Notes: generated from the sequence alone by a model not told the origin. A DNA stretch of 64,000 bases from Rummeliibacillus pycnus_B (GCF_050459865.1 NZ_JBCMNM010000077.1:1-64000); one strand, 5' to 3'. Positions 43,211-52,330 are shown, counted from the stretch's first letter. Numbers and translations: made by a program.

Positions 43211-45286
43211 ATGTCGGATTATTTAGTTATAGTGGAATCGCCCGCAAAAGCAAAAACAATCGAGCGATACTTAGGAAAAAAATATAAAGTAAAGGCTTCA
43301 ATTGGTCACGTTCGTGATCTTCCAAGAAGTCAAATGGGTATTAATACAGAAAATAATTACGAACCAAGATATATTACAATTCGTGGTAAAGGACCTGTAT
43401 TACAAGATTTAAAATCAGCAGCTAAAAAAGCCAAAAAAATCTATCTAGCAGCCGATCCAGACCGTGAAGGAGAAGCAATTGCTTGGCACTTAGCGACAGC
43501 TCTTAATATCGATATTCAATCAGATTGTAGAGTAGTATTCAATGAAATCACAAAAGATGCAATTAAAGAATCATTTAAGCATCCCCGTCCAATAGATATG
43601 GATTTAGTAGATGCACAACAAGCAAGAAGAATATTAGACCGTCTTGTAGGATATAATATAAGTCCTTTACTATGGAAGAAAGTCAAAAAGGGATTATCTG
43701 CAGGGCGTGTTCAATCAGTTGCATTACGCCTAATTATTGACCGTGAAAACGAAATTAAAAACTTCCAACCAGAAGAATACTGGACAATTGAAGGTGATTT
43801 CCAAAAAGGGAAACAATCATTTGATGCAATGTTCTATGGTAATACAAAAGAAAAAATTAAATTATCAAATGAACAAGAAGTTCAGCAGATTCTTAGCCAG
43901 TTAAAAGGTGAAGATTTTGAAGTAATAAAAGTAGTGAAACGTGAACGTAAACGTAATGCTTCACCTGCTTTTACAACATCATCATTACAACAAGAAGCAG
44001 CTCGCAAATTAAACTTCAGAGCACGAAAAACGATGATGCTTGCTCAGCAATTATATGAAGGTATTGATGTTGGTAAAGAAGGTACAGTAGGTTTAATCAC
44101 ATATATGCGTACAGACTCTACTCGTATTTCTGAAACAGCTAAAAAAGAAGCCCATGAATATATTGAACAAAATTATGGTGAGGAATATACAACATTAGTC
44201 ACTCAACAAGCAAAAAAATCAGAAAATGCACAAGACGCTCATGAAGCAATTCGTCCAACAAGTACTTTGCGTCATCCAGATCAGTTGAAATCTGTATTAT
44301 CCAGAGATCAATTGCGTTTATATCGCTTAATTTGGGATCGATTTGTTGCAAGTCAAATGGCGCCTGCAATACTAGATACAGTCACAGCAGATTTACAAAA
44401 TGGTGAGATTATTTTCCGTGCTTCAGGTTCAAATGTTAAATTTCCTGGTTTTATGAAACTTTATATTGAAGGTTCTGACGATCAGAAAGAAGAGAAAGAT
44501 AAACTTCTGCCTCCAATGGAAAAAGGAGATGTGGTGAAAAGTTTAGAAATTGAACCAATTCAACATTTCACTCAACCACCACCACGATTCTCAGAAGCGC
44601 GTCTTGTTAAAACGCTCGAAGAACTCGGAATTGGGCGACCATCCACATATGCACCAACTTTAGATACTATTCAAAAACGTGGATATGTAACCTTAGAGGC
44701 AAAACGATTTGTTCCAACTGAGCTTGGTGAAATCGTTCATTCATTAGTCCTTGAATTTTTCCCAGGAATCATTAATATCGAATTTACAGCGCAAATGGAA
44801 AAAGATTTAGATAGTATTGAAGATGGAAATGTAAAATGGGTAAAAATTATAGACGATTTTTATCAAAAATTTGAAAAAGAATTGAAACATGCAGAAATAG
44901 CGATGGAAAAAGTAGAGATAAAAGATGAACCAGCAGGTGAAGATTGTGAAGAATGCGGCTCACCAATGGTTTTCAAACTAGGTCGTTATGGAAAATTCAT
45001 GGCATGTAGTAATTTCCCAGAATGTCGTAATACAAAAGCGATTGTGAAAGAAATCGGTGTAAAATGTCCAAAATGTAAAGAGGGCGAAATTGTCGAAAGA
45101 AAAAGTAAGACAAAACGTATTTTCTACGGTTGTAATCGCTACCCAGAATGTGATTTCGTATCTTGGGATAAACCTATCAACCGTCCTTGTCCAAAATGTA
45201 GTGAACTTTTAGTCGAAAAGAAAATCAAAAAAGGTATTCAAGTCCAATGTACAAGTTGTGACTATAAAGAAGAACCAACACAATGA
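43211..45286 (+). CDS. topA: DNA topoisomerase I
   Basis: Relaxes negative supercoils. 691 residues: N-terminal Toprim domain (IVESPAKAKTIERYLG, DPDREGEAIAWH), SAGRVQSVALR, active-site Tyr298 in ITYMRTDSTR, and C-terminal four-cysteine zinc modules (CEECG, CPKCKEGE, CPKCSE). AAGGGGGAA upstream of ATG 43211. Complete. Confidence 0.98.
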   Translation: MSDYLVIVESPAKAKTIERYLGKKYKVKASIGHVRDLPRSQMGINTENNYEPRYITIRGKGPVLQDLKSAAKKAKKIYLAADPDREGEAIAWHLATALNIDIQSDCRVVFNEITKDAIKESFKHPRPIDMDLVDAQQARRILDRLVGYNISPLLWKKVKKGLSAGRVQSVALRLIIDRENEIKNFQPEEYWTIEGDFQKGKQSFDAMFYGNTKEKIKLSNEQEVQQILSQLKGEDFEVIKVVKRERKRNASPAFTTSSLQQEAARKLNFRARKTMMLAQQLYEGIDVGKEGTVGLITYMRTDSTRISETAKKEAHEYIEQNYGEEYTTLVTQQAKKSENAQDAHEAIRPTSTLRHPDQLKSVLSRDQLRLYRLIWDRFVASQMAPAILDTVTADLQNGEIIFRASGSNVKFPGFMKLYIEGSDDQKEEKDKLLPPMEKGDVVKSLEIEPIQHFTQPPPRFSEARLVKTLEELGIGRPSTYAPTLDTIQKRGYVTLEAKRFVPTELGEIVHSLVLEFFPGIINIEFTAQMEKDLDSIEDGNVKWVKIIDDFYQKFEKELKHAEIAMEKVEIKDEPAGEDCEECGSPMVFKLGRYGKFMACSNFPECRNTKAIVKEIGVKCPKCKEGEIVERKSKTKRIFYGCNRYPECDFVSWDKPINRPCPKCSELLVEKKIKKGIQVQCTSCDYKEEPTQ

Positions 45287-45316
45287 TGTGTTTTTAGAAA
45301 GCAGGTAAATAATAGA

Positions 45317-46630
45317 ATGACACCAATAGTTAATGTAATCGGAGCAGGTTTGGCTGGTAGTGAAGCAGCTTGGCAAATTGCTAAAAGAGGAGTAAAAGTA
45401 CGTCTTTACGAAATGCGACCAGTGAAACAAACACCTGCGCATCATACAGATAAATTTGCAGAACTAGTTTGTAGTAACTCTCTACGTGCAAATAATTTAA
45501 CAAATGCTGTAGGCGTAATTAAAGAAGAGATGCGCCAAATGGAATCTGTAGTAATTGAAGCTGCAGATAATTGTTCCGTACCAGCTGGAGGAGCACTAGC
45601 AGTAGATCGCCACGAATTTTCAGGCTATATAACTGAAAAAGTGAAAAATCATCCTCTTGTAGAAGTAATTAATGAAGAAGTGACAGAAATTCCTGAAGAG
45701 GGTATTACAGTAATTGCTACAGGTCCACTTACTTCAAAAGCTTTAGCTGATAAAATTCAAATGCTTACTGGGGAAGAGTATTTATACTTCTACGATGCTG
45801 CTGCGCCAATTATAGAAAAAGACAGCATTGATCTGGATAAAGTATATTTGAAATCACGTTATGATAAAGGCGAAGCTGCTTATTTAAACTGCCCAATGAA
45901 CAAAGAAGAATTCTATGCTTTTCGTCAAGCTTTAATTGAAGCTGAAAAAGCTCCATTAAAAGAATTTGAAAAAGAAAAGTATTTCGAAGGTTGTATGCCA
46001 ATTGAAGTAATGGCAGAACGTGGTGAAAAAACAATGTTATTCGGTCCGATGAAACCAGTTGGACTAGAAGATCCGAAAACAGATAAACGTCCATATGCAG
46101 TTGTGCAACTTCGCCAAGATGATGCAGCAGGGACACTTTACAATATTGTGGGATTCCAAACGCACTTAAAATGGGGAGCACAGAAGGAAGTATTCAGTAT
46201 GATTCCAGGCTTAGAAAACGTTGAAATCGTTCGTTATGGAGTAATGCACAGAAATACGTTTATCAACTCTCCAAAAGCATTGGCACCTACTTATCAATTG
46301 AAAAGCCATCCCAATATTTTCTTCGCTGGTCAAATGACAGGTGTAGAGGGCTATGTGGAATCAGCAGGTAGTGGATTAATTGCAGGAGTGAATGCAGCAC
46401 ACTTAGCATTGCAGCAAGATTTATGTATCTTCCCAGCAGAAACAGCATTAGGAAGTATGGCTCGATACATTACTGAAGCAGATCCAAAACATTTCCAACC
46501 GATGAATGTTAACTTCGGTTTGTTCCCTGCATTAGGTGAAAAGATCAAATCAAAACAAGAACGTGGAGAAAAACATGCGGAACGTGCTTTAAATGCTTTG
46601 CGTGAATTCAAAACATCCACAAAAATTTAA
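45317..46630 (+). CDS. trmFO: Methylenetetrahydrofolate-tRNA-(uracil-5-)-methyltransferase TrmFO
   Basis: Folate- and FAD-dependent formation of m5U54 in the tRNA T-loop. 437 residues with the FAD-binding VIGAGLAGSEAAWQIAKRG, FAELVCSNSLR, FAGQMTGVEGYVESA and SGLIAGVNAA. Lies between topA and xerC, as gid/trmFO does in B. subtilis. Ends at a terminator. Confidence 0.97.
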   Translation: MTPIVNVIGAGLAGSEAAWQIAKRGVKVRLYEMRPVKQTPAHHTDKFAELVCSNSLRANNLTNAVGVIKEEMRQMESVVIEAADNCSVPAGGALAVDRHEFSGYITEKVKNHPLVEVINEEVTEIPEEGITVIATGPLTSKALADKIQMLTGEEYLYFYDAAAPIIEKDSIDLDKVYLKSRYDKGEAAYLNCPMNKEEFYAFRQALIEAEKAPLKEFEKEKYFEGCMPIEVMAERGEKTMLFGPMKPVGLEDPKTDKRPYAVVQLRQDDAAGTLYNIVGFQTHLKWGAQKEVFSMIPGLENVEIVRYGVMHRNTFINSPKALAPTYQLKSHPNIFFAGQMTGVEGYVESAGSGLIAGVNAAHLALQQDLCIFPAETALGSMARYITEADPKHFQPMNVNFGLFPALGEKIKSKQERGEKHAERALNALREFKTSTKI

Positions 46631-46635
46631 TTGCG

Positions 46636-46675
46636 AAAGTCCTTAATTGTTGTTATACTTTTAAGGGCTTTTTTC
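46636..46675 (+). terminator. Intrinsic terminator after trmFO
   Basis: AAAGTCCTTAA (46636-46646) pairs with TTAAGGGCTTT (46661-46671), one G-U, loop 14 bases, followed by TTTT-C-TTT. Confidence 0.8.
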
Positions 46676-46901
46676 TTTGAAATTATTTTTTTTTGAGAAA
46701 AAATTTGTATTTTTAGGTTAAAAAATTCCATAATTAGGTATACTACCATAAAATAAATATAATATTAGGTAATGTACACAAATAAGTCATAAATCTACTG
46801 AAAATTGCCATAGTCTAAGTTGTTAGAAATCGTTCAGACTTTATTTAATTGACTAACAGTGAGAAAATAGAATCGAGAACGTGAGTAAATGAGGTGTTCC
46901 G

Positions 46902-47801
46902 ATGAACATACAATTTAAGCAGGCACTAGAACAGTTTATTACTTATATTCAACTAGAAAAAAACTTTTCACCATTAACAGTTCGGGACTACCGAACGGAT
47001 ATACTCGGATTTTTTACGTTTCTCCAAGTAGAAGGTGTGGAGGATTTGACTCAAGTCGAATACATACACGCTAGACTTTATGTAACAAAATTGTATGAAG
47101 AAAAAAAAGCTAGGACAACAATTTCGAGAAAAATTTCTTCAATCCGCTCCTTTTTTAAATTTTTAAATAGGGAATACGATTTGGATGACTCGGCATTTCA
47201 AGCGCTTTATCATCCGAAAAAGGAAGTAAGGTTACCTCACTTTTTTTACGAAGAAGAACTATCGAAACTTTTTGAGGCAAATGAAGGCTCAGATCCAAAA
47301 TCATTACGCAATATGGCGATTTTGGAGCTTCTATACGCTACTGGAATTCGTGTAAGTGAACTCACATCTATTGAACTAAAGGATATTGATTTTTCTTTGA
47401 ATATCCTTAGGGTGATGGGGAAAGGTAGAAAAGAGCGATATGTTCCATTTGGACATTTTGCTGCAGAAGCAATAGGAAACTATTTGGAGGAATCTCGTCC
47501 TAAACTTATAAAAGGGTTACAGCATGAAGGATTATTTGCGAATATGCGAGGAGGAGCACTTACAGCTAGAGGTGTTCGCTATATTTTAAATGACATGATG
47601 AAACGAACAGAGTTACATACAACAATCCACCCGCATATGTTACGTCATTCCTTTGCAACACACCTTTTAAACAATGGGGCAGATTTAAGAACAGTTCAAG
47701 AATTATTAGGTCATTCAAGTTTGTCTTCAACCCAAGTTTATACACATGTTACTAAAGAACATCTACGAAACACATATATGAATGCTCATCCCCGAGCTTA
47801 A
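46902..47801 (+). CDS. xerC: Tyrosine recombinase XerC (CodV)
   Basis: Site-specific recombinase that resolves chromosome dimers at dif with XerD. 299 residues: N-terminal SAM-like core-binding domain, then catalytic Arg in ATGIRVSEL, Lys in MGKGRKERYVPF, His-Arg in HMLRHSFATHLL, His in LGHSSLSSTQ and nucleophile Tyr in QVYTHV. ATG after GAGGTG. First gene of xerC-hslV-hslU-codY; a 230-base AT-rich gap with no confident promoter precedes it. Confidence 0.95.
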   Translation: MNIQFKQALEQFITYIQLEKNFSPLTVRDYRTDILGFFTFLQVEGVEDLTQVEYIHARLYVTKLYEEKKARTTISRKISSIRSFFKFLNREYDLDDSAFQALYHPKKEVRLPHFFYEEELSKLFEANEGSDPKSLRNMAILELLYATGIRVSELTSIELKDIDFSLNILRVMGKGRKERYVPFGHFAAEAIGNYLEESRPKLIKGLQHEGLFANMRGGALTARGVRYILNDMMKRTELHTTIHPHMLRHSFATHLLNNGADLRTVQELLGHSSLSSTQVYTHVTKEHLRNTYMNAHPRA

Positions 47802-47823
47802 TATTTTGGAGGAGGTTTTAAAC

Positions 47824-48369
47824 ATGGATTTACATGCAACAACTATATTTGCCATTCAGCACAATGGTCAAAGTGCTATGGCGGGTGATGGTCAAGTTAC
47901 TTTAGGAAATTCTGTCGTTATGAAACATTCTGCTAGAAAAGTTCGTCGTTTATATAATGGTAAAGTACTTGCAGGATTTGCTGGTTCAGTGGCTGATGCA
48001 TTTACATTGTTTGAAATGTTCGAAAGTAGATTAATGGAATATAATGGAAATTTACAACGAGCTGCAGTTGAAGTTGCTAAACAATGGCGTGGCGATAAGA
48101 TGCTACAAAAATTAGAAGCACTTCTGCTTGTAATGAACAGCGAAACACTGTTATTAGTATCTGGATCAGGTGAAGTTATTGAACCAGATGATGGGATTTT
48201 AGCGATTGGTTCTGGAGGTAATTATGCATTGTCAGCTGGAAGAGCATTGAAACAATATGCTGGAGAACAGATGACAGCGAAAGAAATTGCGAAAGCATCA
48301 TTAGAAATTGCCGCTGATATTTGTGTATTTACAAACCATAATATTATCGTGGAGGATCTAAAAGTATGA
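47824..48369 (+). CDS. hslV: ATP-dependent protease proteolytic subunit HslV (ClpQ)
   Basis: Peptidase ring of the HslVU protease. 181 residues from ATG 47824, with GGAGGAGG about eight bases upstream. The start MDLHATTIFAI implies a 5-residue propeptide before the Thr-Thr that normally supplies the N-terminal nucleophile; AGDGQVTLG and GFAGSVADAFTLFE are conserved. B. subtilis ClpQ has Ser at position 2 and has been reported to use an N-terminal Ser; here residue 2 is Asp. Overlaps hslU by ATGA. Confidence 0.95.
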   Translation: MDLHATTIFAIQHNGQSAMAGDGQVTLGNSVVMKHSARKVRRLYNGKVLAGFAGSVADAFTLFEMFESRLMEYNGNLQRAAVEVAKQWRGDKMLQKLEALLLVMNSETLLLVSGSGEVIEPDDGILAIGSGGNYALSAGRALKQYAGEQMTAKEIAKASLEIAADICVFTNHNIIVEDLKV

Positions 48370-49763
48370 CACAACAAAAGACCCCTAGAGAAATGATGGA
48401 GTATTTGAATCGTTATATTGTTGGCCAAAATCAAGCAAAACGAGCAGTTGCTGTTGCACTTCGTAATCGTTATCGTAGACAATTACTTTCTGATGATATG
48501 AAAAATGAAGTAATACCAAAGAATATTTTAATGATCGGACCTACTGGAGTCGGTAAAACAGAAATCGCTAGACGTATTGCTCGTCTTGTGAAAGCACCAT
48601 TCCTTAAAGTAGAGGCTACTAAATTTACAGAGGTAGGTTATGTTGGCCGGGATGTAGAATCAATGGTCCGAGATTTAGTTGAAATTTCAAATCGGCTGGT
48701 AAAAGAAGAAAAGCAAGAAGAAGTAAAAGAGCAAGCTGAGCAGTTGGCAAATGACCAAATTGTGAAACTTTTAGTACCTAGTATGCGTAAAAAACAAACA
48801 TCACAAAATCCCTTTGAAGCACTTTTTGGTCAAAAAAACGATACGTCTAATGAGAACGAAGAAGAAGATACACAAGTAAACTTAAAACGTTCTCAAATAG
48901 CTGAAAAATTAAGCGATGGTAAATTGGAAGACGAATGGGTAACTGTTGAAGTGACAGAACAACAATCAAACATGATGGGTCTATTCCCTGGTGGCGGTAT
49001 GGATATAGGTGGAACCAATATGGGAGATATGCTGTCAGGTCTAATGCCACCGAAAAAGAAAAAGCGTCGCTTACAAGTAAAAGATGCAAGACGTATTTTA
49101 ATCATTGAAGAAGCAAACAAACTAATAGATAATGAAGAAGTATCTGAGGAAGCTATTCAACGAGCTGAACAATCTGGCATCATTTTTATTGATGAAATAG
49201 ATAAAATTGCTACAAAAAGTAATGGTAGCAGTGGAAATGCTAATGTTTCACGTGAAGGAGTTCAACGTGATATATTACCAATCGTAGAGGGCTCAACCGT
49301 AAATACAAAATATGGACCAGTTAGAACAGACTTCATGTTATTTATCGCTGCTGGGGCATTCCATATGTCAAAACCATCTGATTTAATACCCGAATTACAG
49401 GGTAGATTTCCAATTCGTGTGGAATTGGAAAAGTTAACGAAAGAAGATTTCGTACGTATTTTAAAAGAACCTGATCATTCACTGATCCTGCAATATAAAG
49501 CTCTACTTGCTACTGAAGGTGTAGAAATTGAATTTACAGATGTAGCAATCGAACGAATCGCTGAAATTGCAACAGATGTGAACCAGGACTCAGATAATAT
49601 CGGAGCTCGCCGGTTACACACAATTCTGGAACGTCTTTTAGAAGAGCTATCGTTTGAAGCGTCGGATATCTCTCCAGCACACATTGAAATTACTGAAAGC
49701 TATGTTAACCAAAAACTTAGCGAAATTGTCAAGAATAAAGATTTGTCACAATTTATTTTATAG
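48366..49763 (+). CDS. hslU: ATP-dependent protease ATPase subunit HslU (ClpY)
   Basis: AAA+ unfoldase that feeds HslV. 465 residues: IVGQNQAKRAVAVALRNRYR, Walker A GPTGVGKTEIAR, an intermediate I domain (about 130-250, acidic then Gly/Met-rich), Walker B IIFIDEIDKI and sensor region GARRLHTILERLLEEL. ATGA overlap with hslV keeps the two in step. The codY promoter starts in its last codons. Confidence 0.97.
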   Translation: MTQQKTPREMMEYLNRYIVGQNQAKRAVAVALRNRYRRQLLSDDMKNEVIPKNILMIGPTGVGKTEIARRIARLVKAPFLKVEATKFTEVGYVGRDVESMVRDLVEISNRLVKEEKQEEVKEQAEQLANDQIVKLLVPSMRKKQTSQNPFEALFGQKNDTSNENEEEDTQVNLKRSQIAEKLSDGKLEDEWVTVEVTEQQSNMMGLFPGGGMDIGGTNMGDMLSGLMPPKKKKRRLQVKDARRILIIEEANKLIDNEEVSEEAIQRAEQSGIIFIDEIDKIATKSNGSSGNANVSREGVQRDILPIVEGSTVNTKYGPVRTDFMLFIAAGAFHMSKPSDLIPELQGRFPIRVELEKLTKEDFVRILKEPDHSLILQYKALLATEGVEIEFTDVAIERIAEIATDVNQDSDNIGARRLHTILERLLEELSFEASDISPAHIEITESYVNQKLSEIVKNKDLSQFIL

Positions 49764-49771
49764 TTTATAAT
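49743..49771 (+). promoter_or_regulatory. Sigma-A promoter of codY
   Basis: TTGTCA (49743-49748) and perfect TATAAT (49766-49771), 17-base spacer. The -35 box lies within the hslU coding end. Start near 49778. Confidence 0.75.
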
Positions 49772-49776
49772 CTAAG

Positions 49777-49828
49777 ATATTGCAGAAAATTTATAACCTT
49801 TAGAATATTGCATAAATTAAGGAAAATT
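49777..49828 (+). promoter_or_regulatory. CodY-box-like sites before codY
   Basis: 49777-49791 matches the CodY box AATTTTCWGAAAATT at 12 of 15 positions and sits at the predicted start of transcription. A second, weaker match (11 of 15) is at 49814-49828. ATATTGCA is repeated at 49777 and 49805. Suggests autoregulation; the DNA is AT-rich, so chance matches are possible. Confidence 0.45.
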
Positions 49829-49847
49829 TACAGGAGGCTAAATAATA

Positions 49848-50627
49848 ATGAATTTATTAGCTAAAACAAGAAAAATTAATTCGATGCTTCAAGCGTCAGC
49901 AGGAAAACCAGTTAACTTTAAAGAAATGGCAGATAAACTGGGTGAAGTAATCGAAAGTAACGTATATATTGTAAGTCGTAAAGGTAAGTTACTAGGTATT
50001 GCAGCAAATCAACAAATTGAAAACGAACGCTTTAAAAAAATGTTAGAAGAACGTCAATTCCCAGAAGAATACACTCGCAAATTATATGACTTCACAGAAA
50101 CTGCTCCTAATTTAGATGTCTTCGATGAACACAGTGCTTTCCCCGTTGAAGCTCAAGAAATATTCAAATCTGGTTTGACAACAATTGTTCCAATTAATGG
50201 TGGTGGAGAACGTTTAGGTACATTAGTACTTGCACGTTTAGATAGTAAATTTGAGGATGATGATTTAATCTTAGCTGAATATGGTGCAACAGTAGTAGGT
50301 ATGGAAATTCTTCGTGAAAAAGCAGAAGAAATTGAAGAAGAAGCTCGTAGTAAAGCTGTTGTTTCAATGGCGATTAATTCACTATCTTATAGTGAACTTG
50401 AAGCAATTGAGCATATTTTTGAAGAATTAGATGGATCTGAAGGTTTATTAGTTGCTTCTAAAATTGCCGATCGTGTAGGTATTACTCGTTCAGTAATCGT
50501 TAATGCTTTACGTAAATTAGAATCTGCTGGTGTTATTGAATCACGCTCATTAGGTATGAAAGGTACCTATATTAAAGTGTTGAACAATAAATTTTTAAAT
50601 GCGTTAGCAGAAATCAAAATGCGTTAA
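49848..50627 (+). CDS. codY: GTP- and branched-chain-amino-acid-sensing regulator CodY
   Basis: Global repressor of stationary-phase, amino acid and motility genes when GTP and Ile/Leu/Val are plentiful. 259 residues: N-terminal GAF domain (NLLAKTRKINSMLQ, FPEEYTRKLYDFTETAPNLD) and C-terminal winged helix-turn-helix with ASKIADRVGITRSVIVNALR. CAGGAGG precedes the ATG. Ends with a terminator, so the flagellar genes need their own promoter. Confidence 0.98.
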   Translation: MNLLAKTRKINSMLQASAGKPVNFKEMADKLGEVIESNVYIVSRKGKLLGIAANQQIENERFKKMLEERQFPEEYTRKLYDFTETAPNLDVFDEHSAFPVEAQEIFKSGLTTIVPINGGGERLGTLVLARLDSKFEDDDLILAEYGATVVGMEILREKAEEIEEEARSKAVVSMAINSLSYSELEAIEHIFEELDGSEGLLVASKIADRVGITRSVIVNALRKLESAGVIESRSLGMKGTYIKVLNNKFLNALAEIKMR

Positions 50628-50731
50628 TTAAATACAATCTCTGTTAAATTTGTTTGTTGATAGTTTAAAGAAACACTATTTGTTTTATGTTAAAAGTATC
50701 AAGAACATGCATTAACATATCAAAATAAATG

Positions 50732-50772
50732 AAGCTACCTTTTCTGAATAACAGAATAGGTAGCTTTTTTCT
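50732..50772 (+). terminator. Intrinsic terminator after codY
   Basis: AAGCTACC (50732-50739) pairs with GGTAGCTT (50759-50766), continued by an inner helix to a loop AATAA, then TTTTCTTTTT. Confidence 0.85.
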
Positions 50773-51447
50773 TTTTGAATAAATTTATGCATGTATATGA
50801 GGTTTGAAGCACAATATGCTTAATTGTCTCTAGAATATAAAGCTTGGGTGTCCATACAATCAAGTGAAAAGCTACAAAAAAGTGAACTAATACTTTAATT
50901 TTACTTTTTTCGCTGTGAGTTTTATGTGAAATGTAAATAAATAAGAATGAATCTCTTTTGAATATTACATTTGTGACGCTAATAAAACAAATTCGATTTG
51001 AGTGTTACGTTTATTACGTGTCTAACGTATTAATATTAAAAATTGTGAATAATAACCTATTAAATATACGTTTTGTTTAATAAAAAAATGATTTTTATCT
51101 GAAAATATAGTAAATTATGGAAATGTAAAATTACCAGGAAAAAAGTAAGGGAAGAACTTTTTTCAATAAAAATGATGAAAAATAAAAAATAACGCTTATA
51201 AAGTCTTTAATCAGTAGGATTCATACATTACCACTATATAAATAGTGATAATCCTGTTGTGATTAAAAAGTAGGATAACAGCAATGGGGCATCTGATAAA
51301 CTTCACGCATTTTTATTCAAAAATAGTTTGTTTTTCCTACTAAAAATGTGTCGTTATTGATAGACACTTTATAACATCTTTATTACAATTATAACGTGAT
51401 GAAAAATTAGGTAATTTGGCAATATTAGTCGAATTGAGGTGAATGAT
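50773..51447. other. Long AT-rich gap before the flagellar operon
   Basis: About 675 bases with no credible gene on either strand. It holds three 9-base-spaced TWACGT repeats (51005-51031), a weak promoter-like pair TTGTGA-16-TATACG (51043-51070), a poor CodY-box-like match (51093-51107, 11 of 15) and a nested stem element (51206-51267). No clear sigma-D (TAAA...GCCGATAT) promoter is visible. The fla/che promoter is expected here. Confidence 0.6.
51206..51267 (+). promoter_or_regulatory. Nested stem element in the flgB upstream region
   Basis: Three nested complementary pairs share one axis: TTTAATCA (51206-51213) with TGATTAAA (51260-51267), AGGATT (51216-51221) with AATCCT (51250-51255), and CACTAT (51232-51237) with ATAGTG (51242-51247). 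ATCCT (51251-51255) can instead pair with AGGAT at 51272-51276. I do not recognise an RNA family. Confidence 0.45.
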
Positions 51448-51840
51448 GTGAGTTTATTTGGAGGCACAATAAGCAATGTTGAAAATGGATTGTCATATGC
51501 CAGTTTAAAGCAAAAGACAATAGCACAAAATATAGCAAATGTTGATACACCGAACTATAAAGCAAAAGACGTAAGCTTTAGCAAAATGTTGTCAGATGCT
51601 CAAGACTCGTACATAAAAGCATACCGCACGAACGATAAACATATCGATTTTCAGACGAATGCCCAAACACCGGGTGTATATTCTTATTCTGATTTACGTT
51701 ATAGAGAAAATGGCAATGGTGTGGATATGGATAAAGAACAAGCAAGTTTAGCTAAAAATACAATTTATTATAATGCGTTAATCGATCGAATGAATGGTAA
51801 ATTGAATTCACTATTAACTGTTGCCAAAGGAGGCAATTAA
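51448..51840 (+). CDS. flgB: Flagellar basal-body rod protein FlgB
   Basis: Proximal rod component. 130 residues with MSLFGGTISNVENG and the rod signature AQNIANVDTPNYKAKDVSF. GTG 51448 is chosen since GAGGTGA (51436-51442) sits five bases ahead and B. subtilis FlgB begins the same way; GTG 51439 overlaps the ribosome site. First gene of the fla/che operon, 2 bases from flgC. Confidence 0.95.
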   Translation: MSLFGGTISNVENGLSYASLKQKTIAQNIANVDTPNYKAKDVSFSKMLSDAQDSYIKAYRTNDKHIDFQTNAQTPGVYSYSDLRYRENGNGVDMDKEQASLAKNTIYYNALIDRMNGKLNSLLTVAKGGN

Positions 51841-51842
51841 TT

Positions 51843-52304
51843 ATGTCTATTTTCCATAGTATGGATACTACAGGGTCTGCTTTGACAGCACAACGTCTTC
51901 GGATGGATGTAATATCGTCTAATATGGCAAATGTTGATTCTACTCGAGCGAAAAAAGTAAATGGTCAATGGGTTCCATATACAAGAAAATCGGTGACACT
52001 AGTCCCTAAGGAAAATTCGTTTTCTAATTACATGAATCTGGCTATGGGTGGAGTTGGAAATGAATCTGTAGGTAATGGAGTAAAGGTTACAAGTATAAAT
52101 GAGGATACAAAAACACCATATAAACTCGTTTATGATCCAACAAATCCAGATGCAAATGCAGATGGCTATGTACAAATGCCAAACGTTGATCCATTAAAAG
52201 AAATGGTAGATTTAATTTCTGCCACTAGATCATATGAAGCCAATGTAACAGTATTTGATGCCAATAAATCAATGCTATCTAAAGCGCTTGAAATTGGTAA
52301 GTAA
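51843..52304 (+). CDS. flgC: Flagellar basal-body rod protein FlgC
   Basis: Rod subunit next to FlgB. 153 residues with the N-terminal rod motif ALTAQRLRMDVISSNMANVD and the C-terminal heptad segment MVDLISATRSYEANVTVFDA typical of axial proteins. AAAGGAGG upstream. Confidence 0.96.
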   Translation: MSIFHSMDTTGSALTAQRLRMDVISSNMANVDSTRAKKVNGQWVPYTRKSVTLVPKENSFSNYMNLAMGGVGNESVGNGVKVTSINEDTKTPYKLVYDPTNPDANADGYVQMPNVDPLKEMVDLISATRSYEANVTVFDANKSMLSKALEIGK

Positions 52305-52330
52305 TTTTTACTAAGGAAGGATGAGGAATA

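Noticed and set aside
45810..46181. 123-codon open frame antisense to trmFO, and similar long antisense frames in smc, ffh, fapR, plsX and fliF
   Set aside because: They lie entirely opposite well-identified genes, lack ribosome sites and family motifs, and are explained by codon bias of the sense gene.
50773..51447. Search for a small RNA gene, cyclic-di-GMP riboswitch or sigma-D promoter before flgB
   Set aside because: No recognisable consensus of these classes was found by eye; only the unexplained nested stem and repeats remain.
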